Shown here: positions 1 through 6,478 of the stretch, in pieces | Numbering within the stretch: position 1 is the first letter of the stretch | How the letters are laid out: each line of letters begins with the position of its first letter | From: an uncultured Oscillospiraceae bacterium | GTDB taxonomy: Bacteria > Bacillota > Clostridia > Oscillospirales > Acutalibacteraceae | Reading direction: 5' to 3' | DNA: 7,000 nucleotides | Assembly: GCA_900543525.1 (NCBI GenBank) | Contig: UQRS01000093.1 | Location: 1-7,000, forward strand | The notes under the pieces: model-generated | The model's input: only the letters and a program-made list of their open reading frames with translations | What the model was told of the DNA's origin: nothing | Databases searched by the model: none | Position numbers and translations under genes: made by a program

Positions 1-32
1 AATATATCCTGCATTTTCGTTGCAATAGGCTA

Positions 33-61
33 TTGTAATCCCGCCGGATATATCGTATTAT
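33..61 (+). promoter_or_regulatory. Probable SigA promoter of glgP
   Basis: A TTGTAA hexamer (33-38) is followed after 17 bp by TATTAT (56-61), in an AT-rich stretch ahead of glgP. An overlapping TATAAT at 59-64 is closer to consensus but lies 20 bp from the same -35, so the exact -10 is uncertain. Transcription would begin near 68-72 and give a leader of about 70 nt. Confidence 0.5.
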
Positions 62-79
62 AATATGGAGTACCGATCA

Positions 80-97
80 GGCGCGCAGACTCGCGCC
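80..97 (+). repeat. Small GC hairpin in the glgP leader
   Basis: GGCGCG (80-85) and CGCGCC (92-97) form a perfect 6-bp stem with a 6-nt loop between the predicted transcript start and the ribosome binding site. No T-run follows, so it is not a terminator. It may only be mRNA structure. No riboswitch motif was recognised in this leader. Confidence 0.35.
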
Positions 98-140
98 GCT
101 TTGCAATGCGCTCAAACCTTTTTTCGAAAGGATGGATATT

Positions 141-2546
141 ATGCGAAAATACACAATAAAAGAGCTTGGTGCTTTAATAGAGGCAAAGCTCTCCCACAAT
201 TTCGGCACCATGCCGAAGCAGGCCTCCGATGAAATATTTTACAAGGCCTGCGTCATGGTCGTGCTGGACATTATGCGCGGCCTGCACCAGGGCTTTATGG
301 AGGAGGCCGAGAAAAAATCCAGCAAGATGGTTTATTACCTCAGCATGGAGTTTTTGATGGGGCGCTCCTTGAAAAACTCCCTCTACAACCTGGGGCTGGA
401 GGAAAATCTCGGCAAGGCGCTGGCCAAATACGGCGTCAAGCTGGAGAATCTGTATGAGCTTGAGCCGGACGCAGGGCTGGGCAACGGCGGCCTCGGCCGG
501 CTGGCGGCCTGCTTCCTCGACGGACTGTCGACCGGCGGGTATCCGGCCATGGGCTACTGCATCAAATACGATTACGGCATCTTCCGGCAGAAGCTTGCCG
601 ACGGATATCAGACCGAGATGCCCGACTTCTGGCTTCCGGGCGGAAGCGTCTGGCTGGAGCCGCACCCCTCACACGAAGTGGAGGTCAAATTCGACGGCTA
701 TGTGAAGGAGAGCTGGTACGACACCCATCACAGCGTCGAGCTGATTGACCCCACCGTGGTCAAGGCGGTGCCCTACGACCTGATGGTGGCGGGCAAGGAC
801 GGCCGCGGAGTCAATGTCCTGCGCCTCTGGAGCGCGAAGGCGGACGAGGGCTTTAACATGAACCTCTTTAACCAGGGTGATTATGTTAAGGCGCTCGAGC
901 GCAACGCCATGGCCGAGGTCATCAGCAAGGTCCTCTATCCCGAGGACAATCATATGGAGGGCAAATCTCTCCGCCTGCGGCAGCAGTATTTTCTGGTCTC
1001 TGCGTCGGTGCAGGATATTCTGCAGCGGCACCTCGAAAGATACGGCACGCTGGACAATCTGCATGAAAAGGCGGCCATCCATATCAATGACACCCACCCG
1101 GCTCTGACCATTCCCGAACTGATGCGGTATTTCCTGGATGAGTGCGGCTACGACTGGGATGCGGCATGGGACATCGTCTGCAAGACGACCGCCTATACCA
1201 ACCACACCGTCATGCGGGAGGCGCTTGAGTGCTGGCAGACCAACCTGTTCGAGCAGCGTATTCCCCGGATCTATCAGATCGTGCGGGAGATTGACAACCG
1301 CTTCCGCCGTCAGGTGTGGGAGCAGACCAGCGATGCCGACTATGTCGAGCGGACGGCCATCATCAGCGGAGGCGTCATCCGGATGGCCAACCTCTGCGTA
1401 GCCGCCTGCCACAGCGTCAACGGCGTGTCCGAGCTGCACAGCAATATTTTGAAGGAGACGGTTTTCGCCGATTACTACAACCTGACGCCGGGCAAATTCA
1501 CCAACGTCACCAACGGCATCGCCCACCGCCGCTGGCTGAACCAGTCCAACCCGGCACTCTCCTCCCTGATTACCGAGCTGATCGGAGACGGATTTACAAC
1601 CGATGCCGCCCAGCTGGAAAAGCTGACCGCCTTTACCGAGGACAGCACGGTTCTCTCTCGTTTGGGGGAGATCAAGCGCGCCAACAAGGAGCGGCTGGCC
1701 TCCATGATTCAAAAGGAATATAACATCAGCGTCAATCCCGGATCCATCTTCGACATGCAGGTCAAACGCCTGCACGAGTACAAGCGTCAGCACCTCAACG
1801 CGCTGAACATTTTGTCGGAATATCTGTATCTGAAGGCCAATCCGAAGGCCGACTTCACCCCGAAAACCTATATTTTCGGGGCCAAGGCAGCCCCCGGCTA
1901 TATGGTCGCCAAGCAGATCATCCAGATGATCTGGCAGCTCGGCCAGCTCATCAATAACGATAAGGAGATCGGCGGCCGGATCAAGGTCGTGTTTATGGAG
2001 GATTACCGCGTCACTCTGGCCGAGCGGATGATGCCGGCGGCCGAGATCAGCGAGCAGATTTCCCTCGCCGGGACGGAGGCGTCGGGCACCGGAAACATGA
2101 AGCTGATGATGAACGGCGCCATCACGCTGGGCACCGAGGACGGCGCAAATGTTGAAATCCACCGCGCGGTCGGGGATGAAAACATCCTGATTTTCGGCCT
2201 CCGCACCGAGGAGGTGGAGGCGCTTCGCGCGGCCGGCTACAATCCGTCCGGCTACTACGCCAACAACCCGCAGCTGAAGAGCGCCATCGACTTTATCTCG
2301 CGCGGAATCGGCGGGCACGATTTTAGCAGCCTCGCCCAGTCGATGATGAACACCGACTACTACATGGCGCTGGCCGATTTCGCCGATTATCAGAAAGCGC
2401 AGCAGACGGCAAGCGCCCTCTACCGCGATCAGGAGAAATGGAACCGCATGTCCCTTATCAACATTGCGAAATCGGGGCGGTTCGCCGCCGACCGCGCCAT
2501 TGCCGACTATGCCAAAAACATCTGGCAGGTCACGCCGGCGCGCTGA
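141..2546 (+). CDS. glgP: Glycogen/maltodextrin phosphorylase (GT35 family)
   Basis: This cytosolic enzyme removes terminal alpha-1,4-linked glucose from glycogen or maltodextrins with phosphate, giving glucose-1-phosphate. At 801 residues it is full length for the family (E. coli GlgP is about 815). Visible family blocks are EPDAGLGNGGLGRLAACF (residues 108-125), HINDTHPAL (314-322), TNVTNGIAHRRW, VKRLHEYKRQ, and the pyridoxal-phosphate block EASGTGNMK, whose lysine is residue 654. An ATG also exists at 132, but AAAGG abuts it directly. The ATG at 141 lies 8 nt after AAAGGA (127-132), so it is preferred. The gene stands alone here, with no glgB, glgC or glgA beside it, and converges on the next gene. 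Whether glycogen or maltodextrin is the main substrate cannot be read from the sequence. The family assignment is very secure. Confidence 0.97.
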   Translation: MRKYTIKELGALIEAKLSHNFGTMPKQASDEIFYKACVMVVLDIMRGLHQGFMEEAEKKSSKMVYYLSMEFLMGRSLKNSLYNLGLEENLGKALAKYGVKLENLYELEPDAGLGNGGLGRLAACFLDGLSTGGYPAMGYCIKYDYGIFRQKLADGYQTEMPDFWLPGGSVWLEPHPSHEVEVKFDGYVKESWYDTHHSVELIDPTVVKAVPYDLMVAGKDGRGVNVLRLWSAKADEGFNMNLFNQGDYVKALERNAMAEVISKVLYPEDNHMEGKSLRLRQQYFLVSASVQDILQRHLERYGTLDNLHEKAAIHINDTHPALTIPELMRYFLDECGYDWDAAWDIVCKTTAYTNHTVMREALECWQTNLFEQRIPRIYQIVREIDNRFRRQVWEQTSDADYVERTAIISGGVIRMANLCVAACHSVNGVSELHSNILKETVFADYYNLTPGKFTNVTNGIAHRRWLNQSNPALSSLITELIGDGFTTDAAQLEKLTAFTEDSTVLSRLGEIKRANKERLASMIQKEYNISVNPGSIFDMQVKRLHEYKRQHLNALNILSEYLYLKANPKADFTPKTYIFGAKAAPGYMVAKQIIQMIWQLGQLINNDKEIGGRIKVVFMEDYRVTLAERMMPAAEISEQISLAGTEASGTGNMKLMMNGAITLGTEDGANVEIHRAVGDENILIFGLRTEEVEALRAAGYNPSGYYANNPQLKSAIDFISRGIGGHDFSSLAQSMMNTDYYMALADFADYQKAQQTASALYRDQEKWNRMSLINIAKSGRFAADRAIADYAKNIWQVTPAR

Positions 2547-2564
2547 CCCTCTCCAAGGTTTTAT

Positions 2565-2609
2565 AAAAAAACAGGCATGGCTTTTTTTCAAAGTCATGCC
2601 TGTTTTTTT
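2565..2609. terminator. Bidirectional intrinsic terminator between convergent genes
   Basis: A 20-bp stem pairs 2565-2584 with 2590-2609 around a 5-nt loop, with one G-U pair (2580/2594). Its core is ACAGGCATG against CATGCCTGT. The base is A7 on the left and T7 on the right, so both strands give a GC-rich stem followed by a U-run. It sits 18 bp after the glgP stop and 35 bp after the stop of the minus-strand LOTUS gene, so it can serve both. Confidence 0.93.
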
Positions 2610-2644
2610 AAAAATGCGATTTTCTCCTTCGAAAACGCTGTTTT

Positions 2645-4777
2645 TCAGTCCTCGTCCAGCTCGGCCTCGTCCCCCGGAATCTCCCGGGAATCGAGCCACT
2701 CGCTGTTGGGTCGGCAGAGCAGCCGCCCGTCGAGATAAGCCTGCTGCAAATTCAGAATCGTCTGCCCCTGATAATTGCCCGAGTGGGTCAGCTCGACCAC
2801 CAGCGCCGCGTCCGGCCGGTTGTCGTTCTGCAATGCGAGCGGCAGCATCAGGCTCATCACATTCCGGGTCGGGAAATAGCAGGGGATGGCCGTTTTAAAA
2901 TTCCAGCGCACCTGCTTTCTGGCCAGCTCGACCGCGTCCTCCAGCCGGTTGCGCATCCGGTTGAAGAGGCGGGGCACCGACGCAATCAGAGCGCTCAGCT
3001 CGGCATAGCGCCGCCGCCGCTCCTTCCAGTCGGAGGTCGCCGCAATTCGGTTGATCAGCTTCTGCGCCTCCTGCGCGCCGCGGCACTCCTCCCGCACGAA
3101 ATCCAACGGCAGCCGGGAAATGTTGTCCAGCAAAATGTGGGTGTAATCGGTGTGCAGCTCCTTCTCCAGATCGAAGAGCAGATCCTCCCTGCGCTCGAAG
3201 TAGGAGGCCGGCTGAGGCAGCGGATTAAAGCAGTCCACCAGCCGCTTGCCGACGCCGCGGCCGGCAGCGGTGCAGAACTCTACAAAACGCCAGCCGGTGT
3301 TCTGCTGCTCAGCATTGATCTGCGCCTCAAAGCAGGCGTAGAGGTCGTCGTAATACGGCGTGACCAGCCCGGTGTTGAAGGCGGCGAAGGTTTTATCCTC
3401 CGAAATGCAGACCTTGTCCTCCAGCTGCAGGCGGTAAAAGGTATACTGGATGTATTTCTGCAAAATAAAATAGCTGCCGCGCCGCCCGTTTTCAAAATCC
3501 CATTTTTCCGGAAGCGCCTTTGTGGCCAGCTCCTCCAAAAAGCTCTGCCACGGGCCGAGAAAGGCAAACTGCTCCAGCATTTTTGCGGGATTGGTTCGGG
3601 TGTTCCGGTCAATCCCCGCGAAATTCAGGCACCAGATGTTGTCGCCATAGTCCGACTCCCGGATGGAAGCGATCATCGCGTCTCCGCTCTGGCTGGTCCG
3701 GTTGAGCGAGAAGATGTACGCATCCCCGCGGCGACGGAATTCCCCCGTCCGCCGGGCGATCCGATAGCTCTCCCGCAGGTCGTCCAGAACCTCCCGGGAG
3801 GGCTGCGCCTCCACCCCGGTCAGCTCCTGATTCAGCCGTGCCAGCGCCTGAGGCAGCAGCGTGACCGTCTCATCCAGCTCCTCCGGCAGCGGGAGTGCGG
3901 CGCCGGCCGCGTCCGCCGTTTTTTTCTGTTCCGGCTTCTGCATGTCCCAGGGCGGCATCGGCCGGATGGTAACCAGCGTCTGCGGCACGCCGCTGATCAT
4001 CACATCCTCCAGCGTCAGAAAATCGGTCAGCGTTTTCAACAGCTCCTTCATTTTAGAGAAGCCGTACCGCTCCTTGGTATGCCCCGACTCGTTCAGCACC
4101 TGACTGACCCGGGCCATATGCAGCTTTTCCCCCGTGGGGAAGGCGGCGCAGAGAGAAAGATAAATCTCCCGCCGCAAAGCCTCCCCCGGGGCGCCGTCCG
4201 GCAAGGAGGCGGCAGGCGCCGGCTCCTCCGGCTGCAGCTCACTCTGCGGCCGCAGAACCAGATGCCACGCCTTTCCGTCGGTGTCCTTGTACAAATTCTC
4301 CTGCAAAAGGATTTGTGCGTGGGGCGCAAAAAAGCTGCGCGCCGACCCCTCCTCCCGCAGAGAGCCATCCTGCTGCGCGCGGTGATAAGCCTCGGCAATC
4401 TCGGCCAGGGCGGCCTCCCGCCCGCAGCCGGCCAGTGCGGCATATCCGGCCAGCGACTTCGCCGGGATGTTGACCTGCTCCGCAAAGGCGTGGGTGATAT
4501 CCTTCTCCGACGCCGGGGCGGCCGCCTGCCGTTTGTCCCAGACGTGCAGAATGACCTCCTGCTTCGGGGGCGCGGCGCCGTTCGGCGTCTCCACCAGGGT
4601 CACGAACTCACCCAGATCCAGCAGCAGGGGCTTCATCCTCGCATAGCCGTACTTCCGGCTGGTAAGGCCGTTTCTGGTCAGCCAAAGACTGACGCTGGCC
4701 AATGGGATTTTGGTCTCCGGCTTAAATTTCTCGAGCAAAAGTGCATAGATATGTTGTTTATCCTCTGTACGAATCAT
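2645..4777 (-). CDS. Duplicated LOTUS/OST-HTH protein with DUF3825-like C-terminal domain
   Basis: This is a 710-residue soluble protein with no signal peptide or membrane segment. Residues about 5-80 and 200-273 are two winged-helix LOTUS/OST-HTH-like domains, each with the typical Y-G-[YF]-x-[RK]-M-K-x-L-L core (Y43-G44 and Y238-G239). Each is followed by a similar linker module (about 92-177 and 303-388). Residues 124-152 align without gaps to 331-359 (L-x(6)-Y-x(6)-G), so the N-terminal half is an internal duplication. Residues about 395-698 resemble DUF3825: FAFLGPWQSF, FNTGLVTPYYDDLYACFE, YFPTRNVMSLMLPLAL, and the tail TILNLQQAYLDGRLL...WL. LOTUS domains in other proteins bind RNA or partner helicases; the DUF3825 activity is unknown to me. 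An RNA-binding or RNA-handling role is therefore inferred. The start is preceded by GGAAAGGAAC on the minus strand. No clear promoter lies directly upstream, so read-through from the thioesterase gene is possible. The C-terminus is acidic (DEAELDED). Confidence 0.85.
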   Translation of the reverse strand: MIRTEDKQHIYALLLEKFKPETKIPLASVSLWLTRNGLTSRKYGYARMKPLLLDLGEFVTLVETPNGAAPPKQEVILHVWDKRQAAAPASEKDITHAFAEQVNIPAKSLAGYAALAGCGREAALAEIAEAYHRAQQDGSLREEGSARSFFAPHAQILLQENLYKDTDGKAWHLVLRPQSELQPEEPAPAASLPDGAPGEALRREIYLSLCAAFPTGEKLHMARVSQVLNESGHTKERYGFSKMKELLKTLTDFLTLEDVMISGVPQTLVTIRPMPPWDMQKPEQKKTADAAGAALPLPEELDETVTLLPQALARLNQELTGVEAQPSREVLDDLRESYRIARRTGEFRRRGDAYIFSLNRTSQSGDAMIASIRESDYGDNIWCLNFAGIDRNTRTNPAKMLEQFAFLGPWQSFLEELATKALPEKWDFENGRRGSYFILQKYIQYTFYRLQLEDKVCISEDKTFAAFNTGLVTPYYDDLYACFEAQINAEQQNTGWRFVEFCTAAGRGVGKRLVDCFNPLPQPASYFERREDLLFDLEKELHTDYTHILLDNISRLPLDFVREECRGAQEAQKLINRIAATSDWKERRRRYAELSALIASVPRLFNRMRNRLEDAVELARKQVRWNFKTAIPCYFPTRNVMSLMLPLALQNDNRPDAALVVELTHSGNYQGQTILNLQQAYLDGRLLCRPNSEWLDSREIPGDEAELDED

Positions 4778-4802
4778 ATCCGTTCCTTTCCTGTTTTTTG
4801 AA

Positions 4803-4825
4803 GGGAGGCGCTAAAAGCCCCTCCC
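4803..4825 (-). repeat. Hairpin upstream of the LOTUS gene
   Basis: GGGAGG (4803-4808) pairs with CCTCCC (4820-4825). Inside a C/C mismatch, GCT (4810-4812) pairs with AGC (4816-4818) around an AAA loop. It lies about 26 bp before the LOTUS start codon with no U-run on the minus strand, so it would be 5' leader structure rather than a terminator. Its role is unknown. Confidence 0.35.
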
Positions 4826-4832
4826 GGATGCG

Positions 4833-4860
4833 AAAAAAGCGGCCGGAGGCAACGCCTCCG
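4833..4860 (-). terminator. Probable (imperfect) terminator of the thioesterase gene
   Basis: On the minus strand a CGGAGGC/GCCTCCG stem of 7 bp (4844-4860, 3-nt loop) is followed by GCCGC and then six T (4838-4833). The five-base gap before the T-run makes this weaker than the other terminators here, so partial read-through into the LOTUS gene is plausible. Together with the hairpin at 4803-4825 it fills the 114-bp gap between the two minus-strand genes. Confidence 0.5.
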
Positions 4861-4891
4861 TCATCCTCTCCGCCCGCTCCGCCGCGCTCGC

Positions 4892-5284
4892 CTACCGGGC
4901 GGACTTTCTGGCCGCCGCCTTTTGCAGGAAGCGGTCGCCGGTTACAACAAAGCGCTCGTGCCGGCCGCGGCCGACCTCCCCCTGCTGGTCACGGACATGA
5001 ATCTCAAACACCAGGCGGCGGCCGTCCACTTCAATCAGCCGACTCTCGGCCGTGACGGTCATTCCGACCGGCGTAGCGGCCAGATGCTCCAGATTCACCA
5101 GCGTTCCAACCGTCGTCTCCCCCGGATTCAAGTAAGAGGCGACGCTGCGGCTGGCCGCCTCCTCCGCCAAAGCGACCATGGCCGGTGTGGCAAAAACCTC
5201 CAGCTCCCCGCTTTTCATAACGCGTGCGGTGTTTTCCGCCTTTACCTCCACCTCGGCCGTACCGATTATTCCCGTTTGCAGCAT
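4892..5284 (-). CDS. FlK-type hotdog-fold thioesterase
   Basis: This is a 130-residue cytosolic protein of the single-domain hotdog acyl-CoA thioesterase family whose best-known member is fluoroacetyl-CoA thioesterase FlK. The FlK catalytic Thr42, Glu50 and His76 correspond with identical spacing to T33 (in FATPAM), E41 and H67 (in VNLEHLAATPVGM). FlK Gly69 corresponds to G60. The C-terminal half has the family pattern EVDGRRLVFEIHVRD...GRGRHERFVV. These residues predict hydrolysis of a small acyl-CoA, but the substrate is unknown and fluoroacetyl specificity should not be assumed; clostridial homologues are common. The ATG is preceded by AAGGAGAAAATCACA, with GGAG 9 nt from the start, and by a good promoter at 5367-5395. 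The C-terminal tail (KAAARKSAR) is basic. It is the first minus-strand gene of this pair, divergent from the tRNA. Confidence 0.88.
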   Translation of the reverse strand: MLQTGIIGTAEVEVKAENTARVMKSGELEVFATPAMVALAEEAASRSVASYLNPGETTVGTLVNLEHLAATPVGMTVTAESRLIEVDGRRLVFEIHVRDQQGEVGRGRHERFVVTGDRFLQKAAARKSAR

Positions 5285-5366
5285 TGTGATTTTCTCCTTC
5301 CTTATGACACATCCGCCGGCAGAGGGATACGCTTAACGCCTCCCCGCCGTTTAATAATCTGTAGAT

Positions 5367-5395
5367 ATTATACGCGTTTTTTTCAAAACAGTAAA
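5367..5395 (-). promoter_or_regulatory. SigA-type promoter of the thioesterase gene
   Basis: On the minus strand TTTACT (5395-5390), a 17-bp spacer and TATAAT (5372-5367) form a near-consensus promoter. Transcription would start near 5360, giving a leader of about 75 nt before the thioesterase ATG. It lies back to back with the tRNA promoter, the two -35 boxes being 29 bp apart. Confidence 0.8.
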
Positions 5396-5424
5396 GGGCA
5401 CATTTTCTTTTCTGTATTTTTTAC

Positions 5425-5453
5425 TTGACACCGACTTTAGAAACCTTTATAAT
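5425..5453 (+). promoter_or_regulatory. Perfect-consensus SigA promoter of tRNA-Ser
   Basis: TTGACA (5425-5430), exactly 17 bp, then TATAAT (5448-5453): all twelve consensus bases and the optimal spacing. It lies 56 bp before the mature tRNA 5' end, as expected for a strong stable-RNA promoter. Confidence 0.95.
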
Positions 5454-5469
5454 ATACCCTGCGCACTGC

Positions 5470-5488
5470 GGAAGGGATTTTCCCTTCC
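5470..5488 (+). repeat. Hairpin in the tRNA precursor leader
   Basis: GGAAGGGA (5470-5477) and TCCCTTCC (5481-5488) form a perfect 8-bp stem with a TTT loop, between promoter and tRNA. No U-run follows, so it is unlikely to terminate. It would sit in the 5' leader removed by RNase P. Confidence 0.6.
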
Positions 5489-5509
5489 ATGCGTTCGCCA
5501 ACGGAATAT

Positions 5510-5598
5510 GGAGACGTATCGAAGTGGTCATAACGGGACTGACTCGAAATCAGTTGAACCGCAAGGTTCCGTGGGTTCGAATCCCACCGTCTCCGCCA
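5510..5598 (+). tRNA. tRNA-Ser (anticodon CGA)
   Basis: The acceptor stem GGAGACG (5510-5516) pairs with CGTCTCC (5588-5594), followed by G and an encoded CCA (5596-5598). The anticodon stem ACTGA/TCAGT encloses the loop CTCGAAA, giving anticodon CGA, which reads UCG (serine). The long variable arm (TTGAACCGCAAGGTTCC) is typical of class II tRNA-Ser. The T arm is GTGGG-TTCGAAT-CCCAC. The gene is complete at 89 nt. A decayed integrase gene ends 47 bp downstream and points toward it, which suggests the tRNA 3' end was an integration site. Confidence 0.97.
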
Positions 5599-5606
5599 GA
5601 AATCAC

Positions 5607-5645
5607 GCCAGTAGTCGGTTTTTCCGGCTGCTGGCTTTTCTTTTT
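5607..5645 (+). terminator. Intrinsic terminator of tRNA-Ser
   Basis: A 12-bp stem (5607-5618 with 5624-5635, two G-U pairs) with a T5 loop is followed by TTTTCTTTTT (5636-5645). It starts 9 bp after the CCA. The stop codon of the opposing integrase remnant begins at the last T of this run, so the two features touch. Confidence 0.93.
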
Positions 5646-6419
5646 CAGTTCTGTGCAAAGCCCAAGCCATTGAGCATTGCATCAGCCGCAACCAGAACTC
5701 GCTTGCCGTCGAGATCACAGGAAGTAACCGTATGACGAATGGTGATGGTGTTCTGGTCAAAGTCGATGGCATCCCATTTCAGACCGATTGCTTCGCTCCG
5801 GCGTAGACCGTAGAACGCACCGAACAGAATCGGAAGCTCAAGTTTGCTTCCCTTTGCAGCCTCGAAAAGAGCGTTGACCTCATCGGCATCATAGAAGCTG
5901 CCGACGTAGCGGTCTTTTTTCGGACGCTCAACCTTATCCGCCGGGTTTACATCAATCAGGTCGATCCTCACGGCATACTTGAGAGCCTTGTGAATGTTGG
6001 CGTGATAATGAATGACCGAGGACGGGCTGACACGCTCAAGCTCACTCAGGTAAAACTCCTGAATGTCTTTTGCGGTCAGGTTCTTGAGCGTCACTTCCTT
6101 TTCGCGGAAGTACGGTGCTACAATCTTCTTAACCGTAGTCGAGTATGAAGCGAATGTCGGGACTGCAACCGAGCTTTTGATGATGTCGAGCCACTTTTCC
6201 ATATAGTCCGCGAACAGAATGTCTCCGTTCATGACCTTCGGCTCTTCGGGATTGAAATTGCGTCGTGCGTCCATCAGGATCGCTTCGGCGCGTTTTTTGT
6301 TTCCCTTCACAGTAAGCCCGGTGGAAATCCACTTGGTCTTTCTTTTTCCGAGAGAATCGGTGTAGTTCAACACGGCGTAGTAATATCCGCTTTTTTCGCG
6401 GAGGTGTCTCTGCTACCAT
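5645..6419 (-). pseudogene. int: Broken tyrosine recombinase (phage/ICE integrase)
   Basis: The reading frame open from about 6412 to 5645 encodes the N-terminal arm-binding segment (GYYYAVLNY...GKRKTKWISTGLTVKG), the SAM-like core-binding domain (FADYMEKWLDIIK...NPADKVERPKKD), and the start of the catalytic domain with the first catalytic Arg in GAFYGLRRSEAIGLKW. It then stops after TVTSCDLDGKRVLVAADAM. The catalytic Lys strand, the HxLRH box and the nucleophilic Tyr are absent, so about 130 residues of a usual 380-400 are missing. The last residues, ADAMLNGLGFAQN, resemble the family's extreme C-terminus, which suggests an in-frame internal deletion. At the 5' end the ATG at 6417-6419 has a good ribosome binding site (AAGGGGG, 6 nt away), but its frame is one base off from the integrase frame. 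That frame offers only a GTG at 6371-6373, which would cut into the arm domain. A one-base slip, for example in the A6 run at 6391-6396, would restore it. Recombinase activity is not expected. Confidence 0.85.
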
Positions 6420-6451
6420 AATTAGCCCCCTTCGTTGTAGCAGAGACACCT
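6402..6451 (-). repeat. Perfect 15-bp inverted repeat around the integrase start site
   Basis: AGGTGTCTCTGCTAC (6402-6416) and its exact reverse complement (6437-6451) flank a 20-nt loop. In the minus-strand mRNA the loop holds the whole initiation signal: AAGGGGG, six bases, then ATG as the last three loop bases. The stem would present or regulate the start site of int. It has no U-run, so it is not a terminator. Confidence 0.85.
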
Positions 6452-6469
6452 ACCTGATACCGTGCTTCT

Positions 6470-6478
6470 ATTATACCA
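6470..6478 (-). promoter_or_regulatory. Probable extended -10 promoter for int
   Basis: On the minus strand TGGTATAAT (6478-6470) gives a consensus -10 with the TGn extension. The -35 region is poor (CTCCAA at 17 bp), which extended -10 promoters tolerate. It lies between xis and int, and transcripts would start just before the 15-bp inverted repeat, so the hairpin would form at the 5' end of the int mRNA. Confidence 0.55.

Noticed and set aside
669..2699. Long open frame (676 codons) on the minus strand opposite glgP
   Set aside because: It mirrors glgP codons in a GC-rich gene, crosses the bidirectional terminator, and its translation is low-complexity with no recognisable domain.
2783..4801. 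Long open frame (672 codons) on the plus strand opposite the LOTUS gene
   Set aside because: It is Gln/Arg/Leu/Pro-rich shadow sequence with no domain, while the minus frame has clear family motifs and a ribosome binding site.
6391..6400. A AAA AAG slippery heptamer as a programmed -1 frameshift site for int
   Set aside because: A -1 slip leads to a stop within eight codons; reaching the integrase frame needs +1, which this motif does not promote.
6129..6449. 106-codon minus-strand frame including the well-placed ATG at 6417-6419
   Set aside because: After the first few codons it is the integrase read one base out of phase, so it is treated as part of the int pseudogene rather than a separate gene.
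6402..6451. Inverted repeat as insertion-sequence ends or an invertible switch
   Set aside because: The 20-nt interior is far too short for a transposase or a promoter inversion, and no flanking target duplication is seen.
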